From: CAVVXN01 sp963772585
Lineage (GTDB): Bacteria; Planctomycetota; PLA2; JAEUHO01
NCBI GenBank assembly: GCA_963772585.1
Contig: CAVYXV010000008.1
Coordinates: 1 to 64,000 of the forward strand
Length of the DNA: 64,000 nucleotides
Reading direction: 5' to 3'
Under the pieces are notes generated by a model. The model was not told the DNA's origin and ran no database searches. It was given only the letters and a program-made list of their open reading frames with translations. Shown here piece by piece: positions 34,150 through 42,720 of this stretch. The translations under genes were made by a program, and so were the position numbers. The stretch's first letter is position 1, and every line of letters begins with the position of its first letter.

Positions 34150-35142
34150 TTGAAGACGCACGCGAAGCCGGACGGAGTGCTGGTGACGGGCGGAGCGGGC
34201 TACGTCGCCCCGCCGGTGGTCCGCAGACTCGCCGAGGCCGGGCGCCGCGTCGTCGTCCTCGACGACTTCTCGACGGGGTATCGTGCGCACGCGCGGTGGG
34301 GCACGCTCGTGGAGGGGGACGTGGGGGACGCCGACCTGCTTCGCCGCGTGTTCCGGGACGAGCGGATCGGTGCCGTCCTCCACTTCGCGGCGAAGTCCCT
34401 GGTGGGGGAGTCCGTTCGGGAGCCGAAGCTGTACGACGCCTGGAACCGGGGCAAGACGACCGTGCTCGCCTCGGTCGCGGCCGGGGAGGGCGTCGGCGCG
34501 TTCGTCTTCTCCTCCACCTGCGCGGTCTACGGCGACCCGGTGGCGCTCCCGCTCCGGGAGGATCACCCGCGCCGGCCGGTCAACCCGTACGGTCGCTCGA
34601 AGGTGGGCTGCGAGGACGCGCTCTTCGCGACGGGTGTCCCGACGGCCGCGCTGCGGTACTTCAACGCGGCGGGCGCGGAACCGGAGCACGGCCTCGGGGA
34701 ACGCCACGACCCCGAGACGCACCTGATCCCGCTGGCCATGCGCGCCGCCGTCACGGGCGAGCCGATCTCTGTGTTCGGGACCGACTACGACACGCCCGAC
34801 GGAACCTGCGTCCGCGACTACGTCCACGTGCGCGACCTGGCGACCGCCCACCTCCTCGCGTTGGAGCGCTTGGAGTCCGGCGGCGGCGGGGGGCGTTGGA
34901 ACCTGGGCACCGGGGAGGGCGCGTCCGTCGGCGCCGTCCTCGACGCCGTGGAGGAGGCCATGGGCCGGGCCGTCCCGCGCAGGGACGCCGAACGCCGCGC
35001 GGGCGATCCCCCCGTCCTCGTCGCCGACGGCGCGAAGGCCCGGGCCGAACTCGGCTGGGCGCCGCGGTCGAGCAGCCTGGCGCGCATCGCGGAGGACGCC
35101 TGGCGCTTCCACGAGGCCCACGGTTTCGGAGGAGGGGCGTGA
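34150..35142 (+). CDS. galE: UDP-glucose 4-epimerase, TTG start
   Basis: The 330-residue short-chain dehydrogenase-type epimerase interconverts UDP-glucose and UDP-galactose. Motifs: VLVTGGAGYVAPPVVRRLAEAG (NAD-binding GxxGxxx), VVVLDDFSTGYRAH, AVLHFAAKSLVGESV, FVFSSTCAVYGDP with the catalytic Ser, NPYGRSKVGCED with the YxxxK pair and ALRYFNAAGAEP. TTG at 34150 keeps a normal N-terminus; the next candidate GTG would start inside the NAD motif. Its stop overlaps the start of cmk (GTGA), an unusual partner for a sugar-nucleotide enzyme. Confidence 0.9.
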   Translation: MKTHAKPDGVLVTGGAGYVAPPVVRRLAEAGRRVVVLDDFSTGYRAHARWGTLVEGDVGDADLLRRVFRDERIGAVLHFAAKSLVGESVREPKLYDAWNRGKTTVLASVAAGEGVGAFVFSSTCAVYGDPVALPLREDHPRRPVNPYGRSKVGCEDALFATGVPTAALRYFNAAGAEPEHGLGERHDPETHLIPLAMRAAVTGEPISVFGTDYDTPDGTCVRDYVHVRDLATAHLLALERLESGGGGGRWNLGTGEGASVGAVLDAVEEAMGRAVPRRDAERRAGDPPVLVADGAKARAELGWAPRSSSLARIAEDAWRFHEAHGFGGGA

Positions 35143-35840
35143 GCCGTCCCCTGGTCGTCGCGATCGACGGCCCGGCCGGTGGCGGGAAGAGCACCGTGGC
35201 GTCCCGACTCGCGGCGGCCCTCGGTTGGGCACACCTCGACTCCGGGGCCCTCTTCCGGGCCGTGGCGGCGATCGCCCTGGATCGGGGCGTCGATTGCTGC
35301 GACGGCCCCGCGCTGGCCCGCCTCGTTGCGACGGAGGCGATCGAGCCCGATGGGCGGGGCGGCGTCCGTGTGGGGGGACGGGACCCCGGCCGGCGCGGGC
35401 GGGACCCCGACGTCGCTGCCGTGGTCGCGCGCGTCGCCCGCCTCCCCGAGGTCCGCCGCGCCGTCGCGGCGCGCCAGCGGGCCTTCGCCAAGAACGCCGG
35501 GCGCGTCGTGGCGGAGGGGCGAGACATGGGGACGGTGGTCTTCCCCGAGGCGGCGCTCAAGGTCTTCCTGGACGCGGACCCCGTCGAGCGGGCGAGGCGC
35601 CGGTGGCGCCAGGAGCGCCCGGGGGACGCTCCCGACCCCTCGGCCCTTGCGCGGGTCCGGGCGGCGATCGAGTCCCGCGACCGGGCCGATCGGACGCGGG
35701 CCGTGGCCCCGCTGGTCCCCGCCGAGGGCGCGTGGGTGCTCGACACGACGCGAATGGCCCTGGACGAGGTTGTGGAGGCCGTCCTCCAGCGGGTACGATC
35801 GGCGATTCCTGTCCGCCGCCCGCGCGATTCCGAGGCCTAG
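35139..35840 (+). CDS. cmk: Cytidylate kinase
   Basis: The 233-residue kinase phosphorylates CMP and dCMP. The P-loop is VVAIDGPAGGGKSTVASRLAAALG at the N-terminus, followed by HLDSGALFRAVA, the substrate Arg in AEGRDMGTVVFPEAALKVFLDAD and the lid region RARRRWRQE. It overlaps galE by GTGA and lies directly upstream of rpsA. The cmk-rpsA pairing is widespread in bacteria, which supports both assignments. TACGAT at 35794-35799 within its 3' end may be the rpsA promoter. Confidence 0.93.
   Translation: MSRPLVVAIDGPAGGGKSTVASRLAAALGWAHLDSGALFRAVAAIALDRGVDCCDGPALARLVATEAIEPDGRGGVRVGGRDPGRRGRDPDVAAVVARVARLPEVRRAVAARQRAFAKNAGRVVAEGRDMGTVVFPEAALKVFLDADPVERARRRWRQERPGDAPDPSALARVRAAIESRDRADRTRAVAPLVPAEGAWVLDTTRMALDEVVEAVLQRVRSAIPVRRPRDSEA
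35794..35799 (+). promoter_or_regulatory. Possible internal promoter for rpsA
   Basis: TACGAT within the end of cmk would give rpsA a 5' leader of about 155 bases, room for the autoregulation known for S1 messages. Confidence 0.3.
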
Positions 35841-35961
35841 GGGCCGCGAGCGGCCGGCAGGCCGGAACCGGCGGACGGACCGCCGGTCCCCGGGACCCCC
35901 ACCCCCTTCCCAGGCCGTGCGGGATCGCCGTCGCGATTCCGTTCCTCTCCCCCGGAGTTCC

Positions 35962-38007
35962 ATGCGCGCACGCGACAAGATCCGACGGTACGACATCGCT
36001 CCCGAAGAGCTCGACCGGCAAGTCGAGGAGATCCTCGGCAGCAAGGGCGATCTCGAAACCCGCTACGAGGAAGGCAGCGAGGACTTCACGCCGAACAAGG
36101 TCGTGACGGGCAAGATCGTCGACCTGAGAAACGACGAGGTGATCGTCGACATCGGCTACAAGTCCGAGGGCATCATCCCCGCCAACGAGTTCGAGGACAT
36201 CAACGACTACGACGTCGGCGATCGCATCGAGGTGCTGCTGGAGAGCGTGGACGAGGGGGGCGGCGGCGTCCAACTGAGCAAGCGCAAGGCCGACCGGATC
36301 CGGGGTTGGGAGCGCGTGGTCTCCCAGTACGGAGAGGGCGCGACGGTGCGCGGCCGCGTGCTGAAGAAGATCAAGGGCGGCCTCCTCGTGGACATCGGCG
36401 TACCCGTGTTCCTGCCCGCGAGCCAGGTATCCATCCGCAGGACGCACGACATCAGCGACTTCATCGGCCGCGACATCGAGGCGCGTATCATCAAGATCGA
36501 CCAGGAGCGGATGAACATCGTCATCTCGCGCCGGCGCCTCATCGAGGAGCAGCGCGAGGAGGCGAAGAAGACCCTCCTCAAGGAGATCAAGCCCGGACAG
36601 ATCCGGGCCGGCGTGGTCAAGAACATCGCCGACTTCGGCGCCTTCGTGGATCTCGGCGGGATCGACGGCCTGCTCCACATCACGGACATGTCGTGGAGCC
36701 GGCTCACGCACCCGTCCGACATGCTCAAGATCGATGACGAGGTCGAGATCATGGTGCTGCGCGTCGATCTCGAGCGCGAGCGCATCGCCCTCGGTCTGAA
36801 GCAGAAGTTCCCCAGCCCTTGGGAGACCGTCGAGCTCAAGTACCCGGTCGGCAGCCGCGTGCAGGGATCCGTGGTGAACGTGATGCCCTACGGCGCGTTC
36901 GTGAAGCTCGAGGACGGAATCGAGGGCCTCGTCCACATCTCCGAGATGTCGTGGTCCAAGCGCATCAACCACCCCGAGGAGGTGGTCAAGGTCGGTGACG
37001 AGGTCGAGGTGGTCGTCCTCGACATCAACCGCGACAAGCAGGAGATCTCGCTGGGGATGAAGCAGGCCGACGGCGACCCCTGGGACGACGTCGAGGCCCG
37101 TTTCCCTCCCGGGACGGTGGTCGAGGGCACCGTCCGCAACCTGACCTCCTACGGCGCGTTCGTGGAGATCGACGACGGCATCGACGGCCTGCTGCACGTG
37201 TCGGACATGTCGTGGACGCGCAAGATCCAGAACCCGGCCGAGGTCCTCGACAAGGGCGCGAAGGTCCAGGCGGTGGTGCTGAGCGTCCACCCCGACAAGA
37301 AGCGGATCGCGCTCGGGCTGAAGCAACTGGAGCTCGACCCCTGGCAGCAGCCGGAGTTCACCCAGCGCTACGGCCCGGAGACGGAGCACGTCGGCGCGGT
37401 CACGAAGGTGACGAACTTCGGCATCTTCATCGGCTTGGAGGAGGGCCTGGAAGGGCTGCTCCACATCTCGGAGCTGACGCCCGCGGACAACCTCCAGCCG
37501 GGGGCCCGCGTCGCCGTGCGCGTGCTGCGGCTCGACGGGGAGGAGCGGAAGATCGGTCTCGCCCTGATCCGGGGCGACGAGGGCCGGGCGCTGATCGAGG
37601 CGGCCGGCGGCGAGGAGATCGCCCCGACGCCCGCGGCCGACGGGACGCCGGAGGAGACGGAGGGCGAGGCTCCCGCCTCGTCCGAGGCGACGGAGACCCC
37701 GGAGTCTCCCGAGGCCCCCGAGACTGCCGAGGCTCCCGAGGCCGCCGGGTCTTCCGAGACCCCCGAGACCCCCGAGACCCCCGAGACTGCAGAGGCCCCC
37801 GTGGCCCCCGAGACCCCCGAGACCCCCGAGACTGCAGAGGCCCCCGTGGCCCCCGAGTCTTCCGACGGCGCCGAAGCCTCCGAGCCGGCCGGCGGCGAAA
37901 GCCCCGAAGCCCCCGTCGCCGAGGCTTCGGAGGAGCCGGAGCCGGACACGGAGGCGGCGACCGAGGGCGCGGAAGAAGGCGAGCCCGCCGAGAAGAAGGC
38001 GGACTGA
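35962..38007 (+). CDS. rpsA: Ribosomal protein S1 (six S1 repeats, acidic repetitive tail)
   Basis: The 681-residue protein binds mRNA on the small ribosomal subunit. Six S1 repeats span about 45-540; clear copies are AGVVKNIADFGAFVDLGGIDGLLHITDMSWSR, then units beginning GSVVNVMPYGAFVKLEDG, GTVRNLTSYGAFVEIDDG and GAVTKVTNFGIFIGLEEG. The tail (about 550-681) is a low-complexity chain rich in Glu, Pro, Ala and Thr and includes two exact 45-bp tandem repeats (37765-37854). Such tails are common in S1 from some phyla but this one is long. The ATG lies 121 bp after cmk. A lipoprotein gene follows. Confidence 0.93.
   Translation: MRARDKIRRYDIAPEELDRQVEEILGSKGDLETRYEEGSEDFTPNKVVTGKIVDLRNDEVIVDIGYKSEGIIPANEFEDINDYDVGDRIEVLLESVDEGGGGVQLSKRKADRIRGWERVVSQYGEGATVRGRVLKKIKGGLLVDIGVPVFLPASQVSIRRTHDISDFIGRDIEARIIKIDQERMNIVISRRRLIEEQREEAKKTLLKEIKPGQIRAGVVKNIADFGAFVDLGGIDGLLHITDMSWSRLTHPSDMLKIDDEVEIMVLRVDLERERIALGLKQKFPSPWETVELKYPVGSRVQGSVVNVMPYGAFVKLEDGIEGLVHISEMSWSKRINHPEEVVKVGDEVEVVVLDINRDKQEISLGMKQADGDPWDDVEARFPPGTVVEGTVRNLTSYGAFVEIDDGIDGLLHVSDMSWTRKIQNPAEVLDKGAKVQAVVLSVHPDKKRIALGLKQLELDPWQQPEFTQRYGPETEHVGAVTKVTNFGIFIGLEEGLEGLLHISELTPADNLQPGARVAVRVLRLDGEERKIGLALIRGDEGRALIEAAGGEEIAPTPAADGTPEETEGEAPASSEATETPESPEAPETAEAPEAAGSSETPETPETPETAEAPVAPETPETPETAEAPVAPESSDGAEASEPAGGESPEAPVAEASEEPEPDTEAATEGAEEGEPAEKKAD
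37765..37854 (+). repeat. Two exact 45-bp tandem repeats in the rpsA tail
   Basis: Each copy encodes ETPETPETAEAPVAP. The second (37810-37854) is base-identical to the first (37765-37809), so the duplication is recent or kept uniform by slippage. Flanking codons are degenerate versions of the same unit. Confidence 0.85.
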
Positions 38008-38073
38008 CCGTCGCCGTCCCGTTCCATCCCGCGTCCTGACGCATTCGTGAAGCGCGGGGAGGAGACTCCCGGG

Positions 38074-39318
38074 ATGCGGCAGCGATCCGTCTCCCTGCTC
38101 GCCGTCGTCCTGGCGTCCGTGGCCCTGGGGGCGGCGGGCTGCACGGGGGCCAATCCCCGGGAGCCCGACGACAACCTCCCCCGGGCCGGAGAGCCGATCG
38201 CCCCGAGCTTCGAGCCGATCGTCTTCCCGAACCCCGGGGCGAAGGGACGTGGGCTGCCCGGTCGGGTGTCGGACGACGTGTCGGTCCCCGAAGCGGAGCG
38301 CGGCTGGCAGGAGAAGCTCCGCCTCGCGTCGGGCTATGCGGAGGGCGGATACGCGGACGAGGCGCTCGAGGTGATCCGCCAGACACTGGCCATGAACCCA
38401 CCCGCCGACTGGGCCGCGCGGTTCCGGGGCCTCCGGTCTTCGCTCAAGGTGCGCGAGGTGGAGATGACCCTGCTCCGCGCCGACGTCCGGGGCGATCGCG
38501 ACTACGTCCCGTTCCAGACGGATGTGGACTGGGACGTCCGGATCCGCAACGTTTCCGACCACGACGTCGTCCTCGCCGCCTCGGGCGACGCGAGCCCCGC
38601 GGCGCTGGTGATGCGCATCGTCCGGCGAGACCTCGACATCTACGCCGCCGAACTCAAGCGGGAGTGGACGCAGACCGTCTTCCTGCAGGAACCGGGCGGC
38701 GCGCCGATCGTCATCCCGCCGGGCGGCATGCACGTGCAACGGGTCCGCGTTCCCGCCACTGACGTGGGGGCGCCGATCTCCGGGCTCCGCATCCTGGAGG
38801 TGGGCGGGACGCTCAGGGGTACGCTCGGAGGCAGCGAAGAGGGTCGCGCGGGTGTCATGCTGCCGCTCCGGCCCGGTCGCGTGGTGGTGCTGCCGGACGG
38901 GTTCGAGCCCCTCACCCGCGATCCCGTCGGCTCCATGGCGACCGCGCGCGAGGCGGTCGCACCGCCGCACTTCCTGGTCGCGGCCGAGTTCGTCCCGGCG
39001 GGCCGGGTGGCGGACGCCGTCCGGGAGGTCGCCACGACGCTCGAGGCGGGGGATCCGGTCCTGCGGACGGCCGCGCTCGGTGCCCTCACCCTCCTCGCCG
39101 AGCGCGCGGCCGGTCGGCCCCTCGCGCCGCTGGCCCGCCCGCTCCTGGACGCACTGGAGAGGACCCCCTCGCGGAGCCGTTCCCTCATGGAGGCGCTGAC
39201 GATCCTGTCGCACACGCATCGGCCACCCGACCCGCGGTTCTGGCAGGAGTGGGGACGGCGGCTCGCGCGCGAGAACCAGACGGTGCCCGGGCGCAGCGCC
39301 GAGGAGGGCGCGGAGTGA
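38074..39318 (+). CDS. Putative lipoprotein of unknown function
   Basis: The product of about 414 residues has a lipoprotein signal: RQRSVSLLAVVLASVALGAAGC, with the lipobox AAGC. The mature protein starts with a short TPR-like part (SGYAEGGYADEALEVIRQTLAMNP), then beta-rich segments (VDWDVRIRNVSDHDVVLAASGDAS) and a helical HEAT-like end. ATG 38074 is chosen because it gives a compact signal peptide; GTG 38047 would add nine residues. Its stop overlaps the tyrS start (GTGA). The gene for the lipoprotein-modifying enzyme Lgt lies two genes downstream. No function can be assigned. Confidence 0.75.
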   Translation: MRQRSVSLLAVVLASVALGAAGCTGANPREPDDNLPRAGEPIAPSFEPIVFPNPGAKGRGLPGRVSDDVSVPEAERGWQEKLRLASGYAEGGYADEALEVIRQTLAMNPPADWAARFRGLRSSLKVREVEMTLLRADVRGDRDYVPFQTDVDWDVRIRNVSDHDVVLAASGDASPAALVMRIVRRDLDIYAAELKREWTQTVFLQEPGGAPIVIPPGGMHVQRVRVPATDVGAPISGLRILEVGGTLRGTLGGSEEGRAGVMLPLRPGRVVVLPDGFEPLTRDPVGSMATAREAVAPPHFLVAAEFVPAGRVADAVREVATTLEAGDPVLRTAALGALTLLAERAAGRPLAPLARPLLDALERTPSRSRSLMEALTILSHTHRPPDPRFWQEWGRRLARENQTVPGRSAEEGAE

Positions 39319-40514
39319 TCGCGGACCCGGAGCTCGCCCGCCGCCTGGGGTGGATCGCCCGAACCGTGGACGGGGTCGTGCCCGAGGAGGACCTCCTCCG
39401 CAAGCTCCTGAGCGGCCGGACGCTGCGCGTGAAGTTCGGCATCGACCCGACGTCGCCCACCGTGCACGTCGGCAACGCGATCTCGCTGTGGCTCCTCCGA
39501 CGATTCCAGGACCTTGGCCACCAGGCCGTCCTGATCCTCGGGGACTACACGGCCACCGTCGGCGACCCGTCCGGCCGCGACAAGACGCGCCCGATGCTCT
39601 CGCCGGAGCGGATCGAGAAGAACCTGGAGACCTACCTCGAGCAGATCCACGGGATCCTCGACCCTGCGCGCATGGAGATCCGGCGGAACAGCGAGTGGTT
39701 CTCCGGCATGACCTTCCTGGAGGTCCTGGCGCTGAGCGACCGGATGACCGTCCAGCAGATGATGGAGCGCGACTCCTTCGAGGAGCGCTGGGCGGCGAAG
39801 GAGCCGATCTCCGTCCGGGAGTTCCTCTACTGCCTCATGCAGGGATGGGACTCCGTGGCGGTCCGGGCCGACGTGGAACTCGGCGGGGCGGACCAGACGT
39901 TCAACTTCATGGTCGCGCGGCGCTTCATGGCCCAGGAGGGCATGGAGCCGCAGGTGAACGTCCACACGCCGCTCCTCGAGGGAACCGACGGCCGGGCGAA
40001 GATGAGCAAGAGCCTCGGCAACGCGATCGGCGTCTCCGATCGGGCGAAAGACGTGTTCGGGATGGGCATGCGGGTCCCGGACGTCCTCCTCGGCAAGTAC
40101 CTGCGGCTGGCAACGGACCTCCCCGACGAGGAAATCGGGCGGTTGGAGGCGTTGGACAACCCCCGCGACGCGAAACTCGCCATGGCCGAGGCGCTCGTGG
40201 CGCGCTATCGCGGCGGGGTCGCGGGCCGGCGCGAGCGGGAGGAGTTCCTGCGGGTCTTCAGCCGGAAGGATCTGCCCAGCGAGATCCCGGAGGTCGCGGC
40301 GGGGGCTCCGGGCGACGACGCGCGCTTCTGGATCGTGGATCTGCTCAAGCGCTGCGGGTTCGCGGGGAGCACCAGCGAGGCGCGCCAGCTGATCGAGGGC
40401 GGCGGCGTCAAGCTCGACGAGTGCCCGGTCGGCGACTGGCGGGCGCGCCTCGAGGTAGCGGGCGGGGAGATCCTCCGTGTGGGGCGACGTCGCGTCGCCC
40501 GGCTTTCGCGGTAG
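39315..40514 (+). CDS. tyrS: Tyrosyl-tRNA synthetase
   Basis: The 399-residue class I synthetase charges tRNA-Tyr. Signatures are VKFGIDPTSPTVHVGNAISLW (HIGH-type motif as HVGN), GGADQTFNFMVARRF and GRAKMSKSLGNAI (KMSKS). It ends in an S4-like RNA-binding domain with STSEARQLIEGGGVKL. The length and motif variants suggest the TyrRS subgroup with the HVGN motif. It starts with GTG overlapping the stop of the lipoprotein gene, and lgt starts 40 bp further on. Confidence 0.95.
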   Translation: MIADPELARRLGWIARTVDGVVPEEDLLRKLLSGRTLRVKFGIDPTSPTVHVGNAISLWLLRRFQDLGHQAVLILGDYTATVGDPSGRDKTRPMLSPERIEKNLETYLEQIHGILDPARMEIRRNSEWFSGMTFLEVLALSDRMTVQQMMERDSFEERWAAKEPISVREFLYCLMQGWDSVAVRADVELGGADQTFNFMVARRFMAQEGMEPQVNVHTPLLEGTDGRAKMSKSLGNAIGVSDRAKDVFGMGMRVPDVLLGKYLRLATDLPDEEIGRLEALDNPRDAKLAMAEALVARYRGGVAGRREREEFLRVFSRKDLPSEIPEVAAGAPGDDARFWIVDLLKRCGFAGSTSEARQLIEGGGVKLDECPVGDWRARLEVAGGEILRVGRRRVARLSR

Positions 40515-40541
40515 GTTGCCGGTCTGGCGCTCGCTCTTCCC

Positions 40542-40547
40542 AGGAGG
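40542..40547 (+). promoter_or_regulatory. Ribosome binding site deciding a TTG start for lgt
   Basis: AGGAGG lies seven bases before the TTG at 40555. No ATG or GTG nearby has such a site. Confidence 0.7.
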
Positions 40548-40554
40548 TCGCCCC

Positions 40555-41442
40555 TTGACCCTCGCCGAGATCCCGTACCCCCGCATCAACCCGGATCTGC
40601 TCCACCTCGGCCCGCTGACGGTCCGGTGGTACGGGGTCAGCTACGTGGTGGCGTTCGGCCTCGCCTACCTCGTCCTGCACTACCTCGCGAAGCGCGATCG
40701 CTGGCCCGTGGCGCCGGACCGCGTGGCCGACGTGCTCTTCTGGGGGATCGTGGGCGTCTTCCTGGGCGGCCGCATCGGCTGGGTCCTCTTCTACGGGCTG
40801 CCGGGCGGTTCCATCCACAAGTGGTACCAGGTCTTCGAAGTGTGGAACGGCGGGATGTCCTTCCACGGCGGTCTCATCGGCGTGATCGTCGCCTACTGGA
40901 TCCTGACCCGCGTGAAGCAGCTACCGCGAGGCGCCTTCTTCGACGGCCTGACCCTGGCGACGCCCCTGGGGATCCTCTGCGTGCGGACGGCGAACTTCGT
41001 GAACGCCGAGCTCTACGGCCGGGCGTGGAGCGGACCCTGGTCGATGCGCTTCCCCCGGTACTCGGAGTTCGGGGGGCCGGAGAAGTGGAAGGTCGCGTTC
41101 GACGGCGGCGCGCCGAACCTCTTCACGGGGCCCCGCCACCCCAGCCAGCTCTACGAGGCCGGCGCAGAGGGCATCCTCCTCTTCCTCGTCCTGTGGTGGT
41201 TGATGGTCAAGAAGGGCGTCGGGGGAGGGCGCATCGCCGCGAGCTTCCTCGTCGGGTACGGGTTGATCCGCTTCCTCTTGGAGTTCGTGCGCCAGCCGGA
41301 CGCCGACATGGGGTACGTGCTCTTCGGATTCATCACCCAGGGACAGGTGCTGAGCATGGGCATGATGCTCGCCGGACTCGTGACCTTCGTCGTCATCGGT
41401 CGGAAGGGCCGCAAGCAGGGCGCCGCGGGAGCACTTCGATGA
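40555..41442 (+). CDS. lgt: Prolipoprotein diacylglyceryl transferase
   Basis: The 295-residue inner-membrane enzyme attaches diacylglycerol to the lipobox cysteine of prolipoproteins. About seven membrane spans are visible (YVVAFGLAYLVLHYLA, VLFWGIVGVFLGGRIGWVLFY and others). The signature regions are NGGMSFHGGLIGV, VRTANFVNAELYGR with the essential Asn/Glu/Gly/Arg set, and GPRHPSQLYEAGAEG. The TTG start is fixed by the ribosome site. The stop overlaps the glyA start (ATGA). Confidence 0.95.
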   Translation: MTLAEIPYPRINPDLLHLGPLTVRWYGVSYVVAFGLAYLVLHYLAKRDRWPVAPDRVADVLFWGIVGVFLGGRIGWVLFYGLPGGSIHKWYQVFEVWNGGMSFHGGLIGVIVAYWILTRVKQLPRGAFFDGLTLATPLGILCVRTANFVNAELYGRAWSGPWSMRFPRYSEFGGPEKWKVAFDGGAPNLFTGPRHPSQLYEAGAEGILLFLVLWWLMVKKGVGGGRIAASFLVGYGLIRFLLEFVRQPDADMGYVLFGFITQGQVLSMGMMLAGLVTFVVIGRKGRKQGAAGALR

Positions 41443-42713
41443 GCGTCACCACCAAGCCTCTGGCCCTGCTGCGGCACGTCCGGACCGTTCTCCGGGACAA
41501 CGACGCCTGGCGCAGCGGCTCCGTCAACCTCATCGCCTCGGAGAACGTCCTCTCGCCGGCGGCCCGGAGCGTCCTCGACTCCGACCTCCTGCACCGCTAC
41601 GCGGAGGGACACCCGGGCCTGCGCTACTACGAGGGCACCCGGTACGTGGACGAGATCGAAACGCTGGCGACGGAGGTGATGCGCCGGATCTTCCGAGCGC
41701 GCTTCGCCGACGTCCGTCCCATCGCGGGGACCGTGGCCAACGAGGCGATTTTCAGCAAGCTCGTGCCCCAGGGCGCGACGGCGGTCGCGCACACGATCGC
41801 CAGCGGCGGGCACATCTCTCACGCGAAGATCGGCAGCCTTGGGAAGCGGACGCGCAACATCCTCCCGTGGCCCATCTGCGAGGACGGCTGGAACGTGGAC
41901 GTCCCGGCCGCCCGCGATCTGATCGCGAAGGAGAAGCCGCCGCTCGTCGTCTTCGGTCGGAGCCTGTTCCTCTTCCCCGAACCGGTGCGCGAACTGCGAG
42001 AGGTCTGCGAGGAGTCCGGCACGCGGATCTTCTTCGACGGCGCCCACGTTCTCGGCCTGATCGCGGGCGGGGCGTTCCAGGATCCGCTTCGCGAGGGCGC
42101 CCACGTCCTCGCCGGCAGCACGCACAAGACCTTCTTCGGCCCGCAACGCGGCGTCGTCCTCTCCGACTCGGAGGACGAGGATCTCAAGAAGCGCCTCGAC
42201 AAGGGCGTCTTCCCGGGGTCCTCGTCGAACCACCACCTGTTCAGCCTTCCGGCGCTGCTGATCGCCGCCCTGGAGGTGGAGGTCTTCGGCCAAGAGTACG
42301 CGAAGGCCGTGGTCGGGAACGCCCAGGCGCTCGGCGCGGCGCTCCACCACAAGGGCCTCGCCGTCGCCGCGCCGGATCTCGGGTACACGCAATCCCACCA
42401 GGTGGCCGTGGACGTCTCCGAACACGGCGGCGGGAAGCTCGTCAGCCACCGCCTTGCCGAGCAGGACATCATCTGCAACATGAACATGTTGCCGGGCGAG
42501 CCTCCGCGGAACGCCGTGGACCCCAAGGGCATCCGCCTGGGGGTGCAGGAGATGACGCGCTACGGCATGGGCCCCCCCGAGATGGAGACGATCGCGGACC
42601 TCCTCCACGCCGCCGTGGCCGGGGCGCGGGACGTCCGAAGCGAGGTGAAGGACCTCCGGGAGCGCTTCCCCGAGGTGTCGTACGGCTTCGGCGTGGAGGA
42701 GATGGAAGGCTGA
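41439..42713 (+). CDS. glyA: Serine hydroxymethyltransferase, divergent type
   Basis: The 424-residue PLP enzyme interconverts serine and glycine with a one-carbon carrier. Family features are SVNLIASENVLSPAARSVLDSDL, HRYAEGHPGLRYYEGTRYVDEIE, FFDGAHVLGLIAGGAFQDP and the PLP lysine in LAGSTHKTFFGPQRGVVLS. Wording such as SDLLHRYAEG and the shorter C-terminus resemble archaeal-type enzymes more than E. coli GlyA, which opens the possibility of a carrier other than tetrahydrofolate; that is inference. It is coupled to lgt (ATGA), and the next gene starts seven bases after its stop. Confidence 0.85.
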   Translation: MSVTTKPLALLRHVRTVLRDNDAWRSGSVNLIASENVLSPAARSVLDSDLLHRYAEGHPGLRYYEGTRYVDEIETLATEVMRRIFRARFADVRPIAGTVANEAIFSKLVPQGATAVAHTIASGGHISHAKIGSLGKRTRNILPWPICEDGWNVDVPAARDLIAKEKPPLVVFGRSLFLFPEPVRELREVCEESGTRIFFDGAHVLGLIAGGAFQDPLREGAHVLAGSTHKTFFGPQRGVVLSDSEDEDLKKRLDKGVFPGSSSNHHLFSLPALLIAALEVEVFGQEYAKAVVGNAQALGAALHHKGLAVAAPDLGYTQSHQVAVDVSEHGGGKLVSHRLAEQDIICNMNMLPGEPPRNAVDPKGIRLGVQEMTRYGMGPPEMETIADLLHAAVAGARDVRSEVKDLRERFPEVSYGFGVEEMEG

Positions 42714-42720
42714 CCCCTCG

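Noticed and set aside
37765..37854. CRISPR-like repeat array
   Set aside because: Two adjacent copies without spacers, in frame within rpsA; a coding tandem repeat.
35557..39219. Minus-strand frame of over 1200 codons opposite cmk, rpsA and the lipoprotein gene
   Set aside because: It is a shadow of the highly biased codon use of rpsA; it shows mirrored repeats of the S1 domains and no protein family features.
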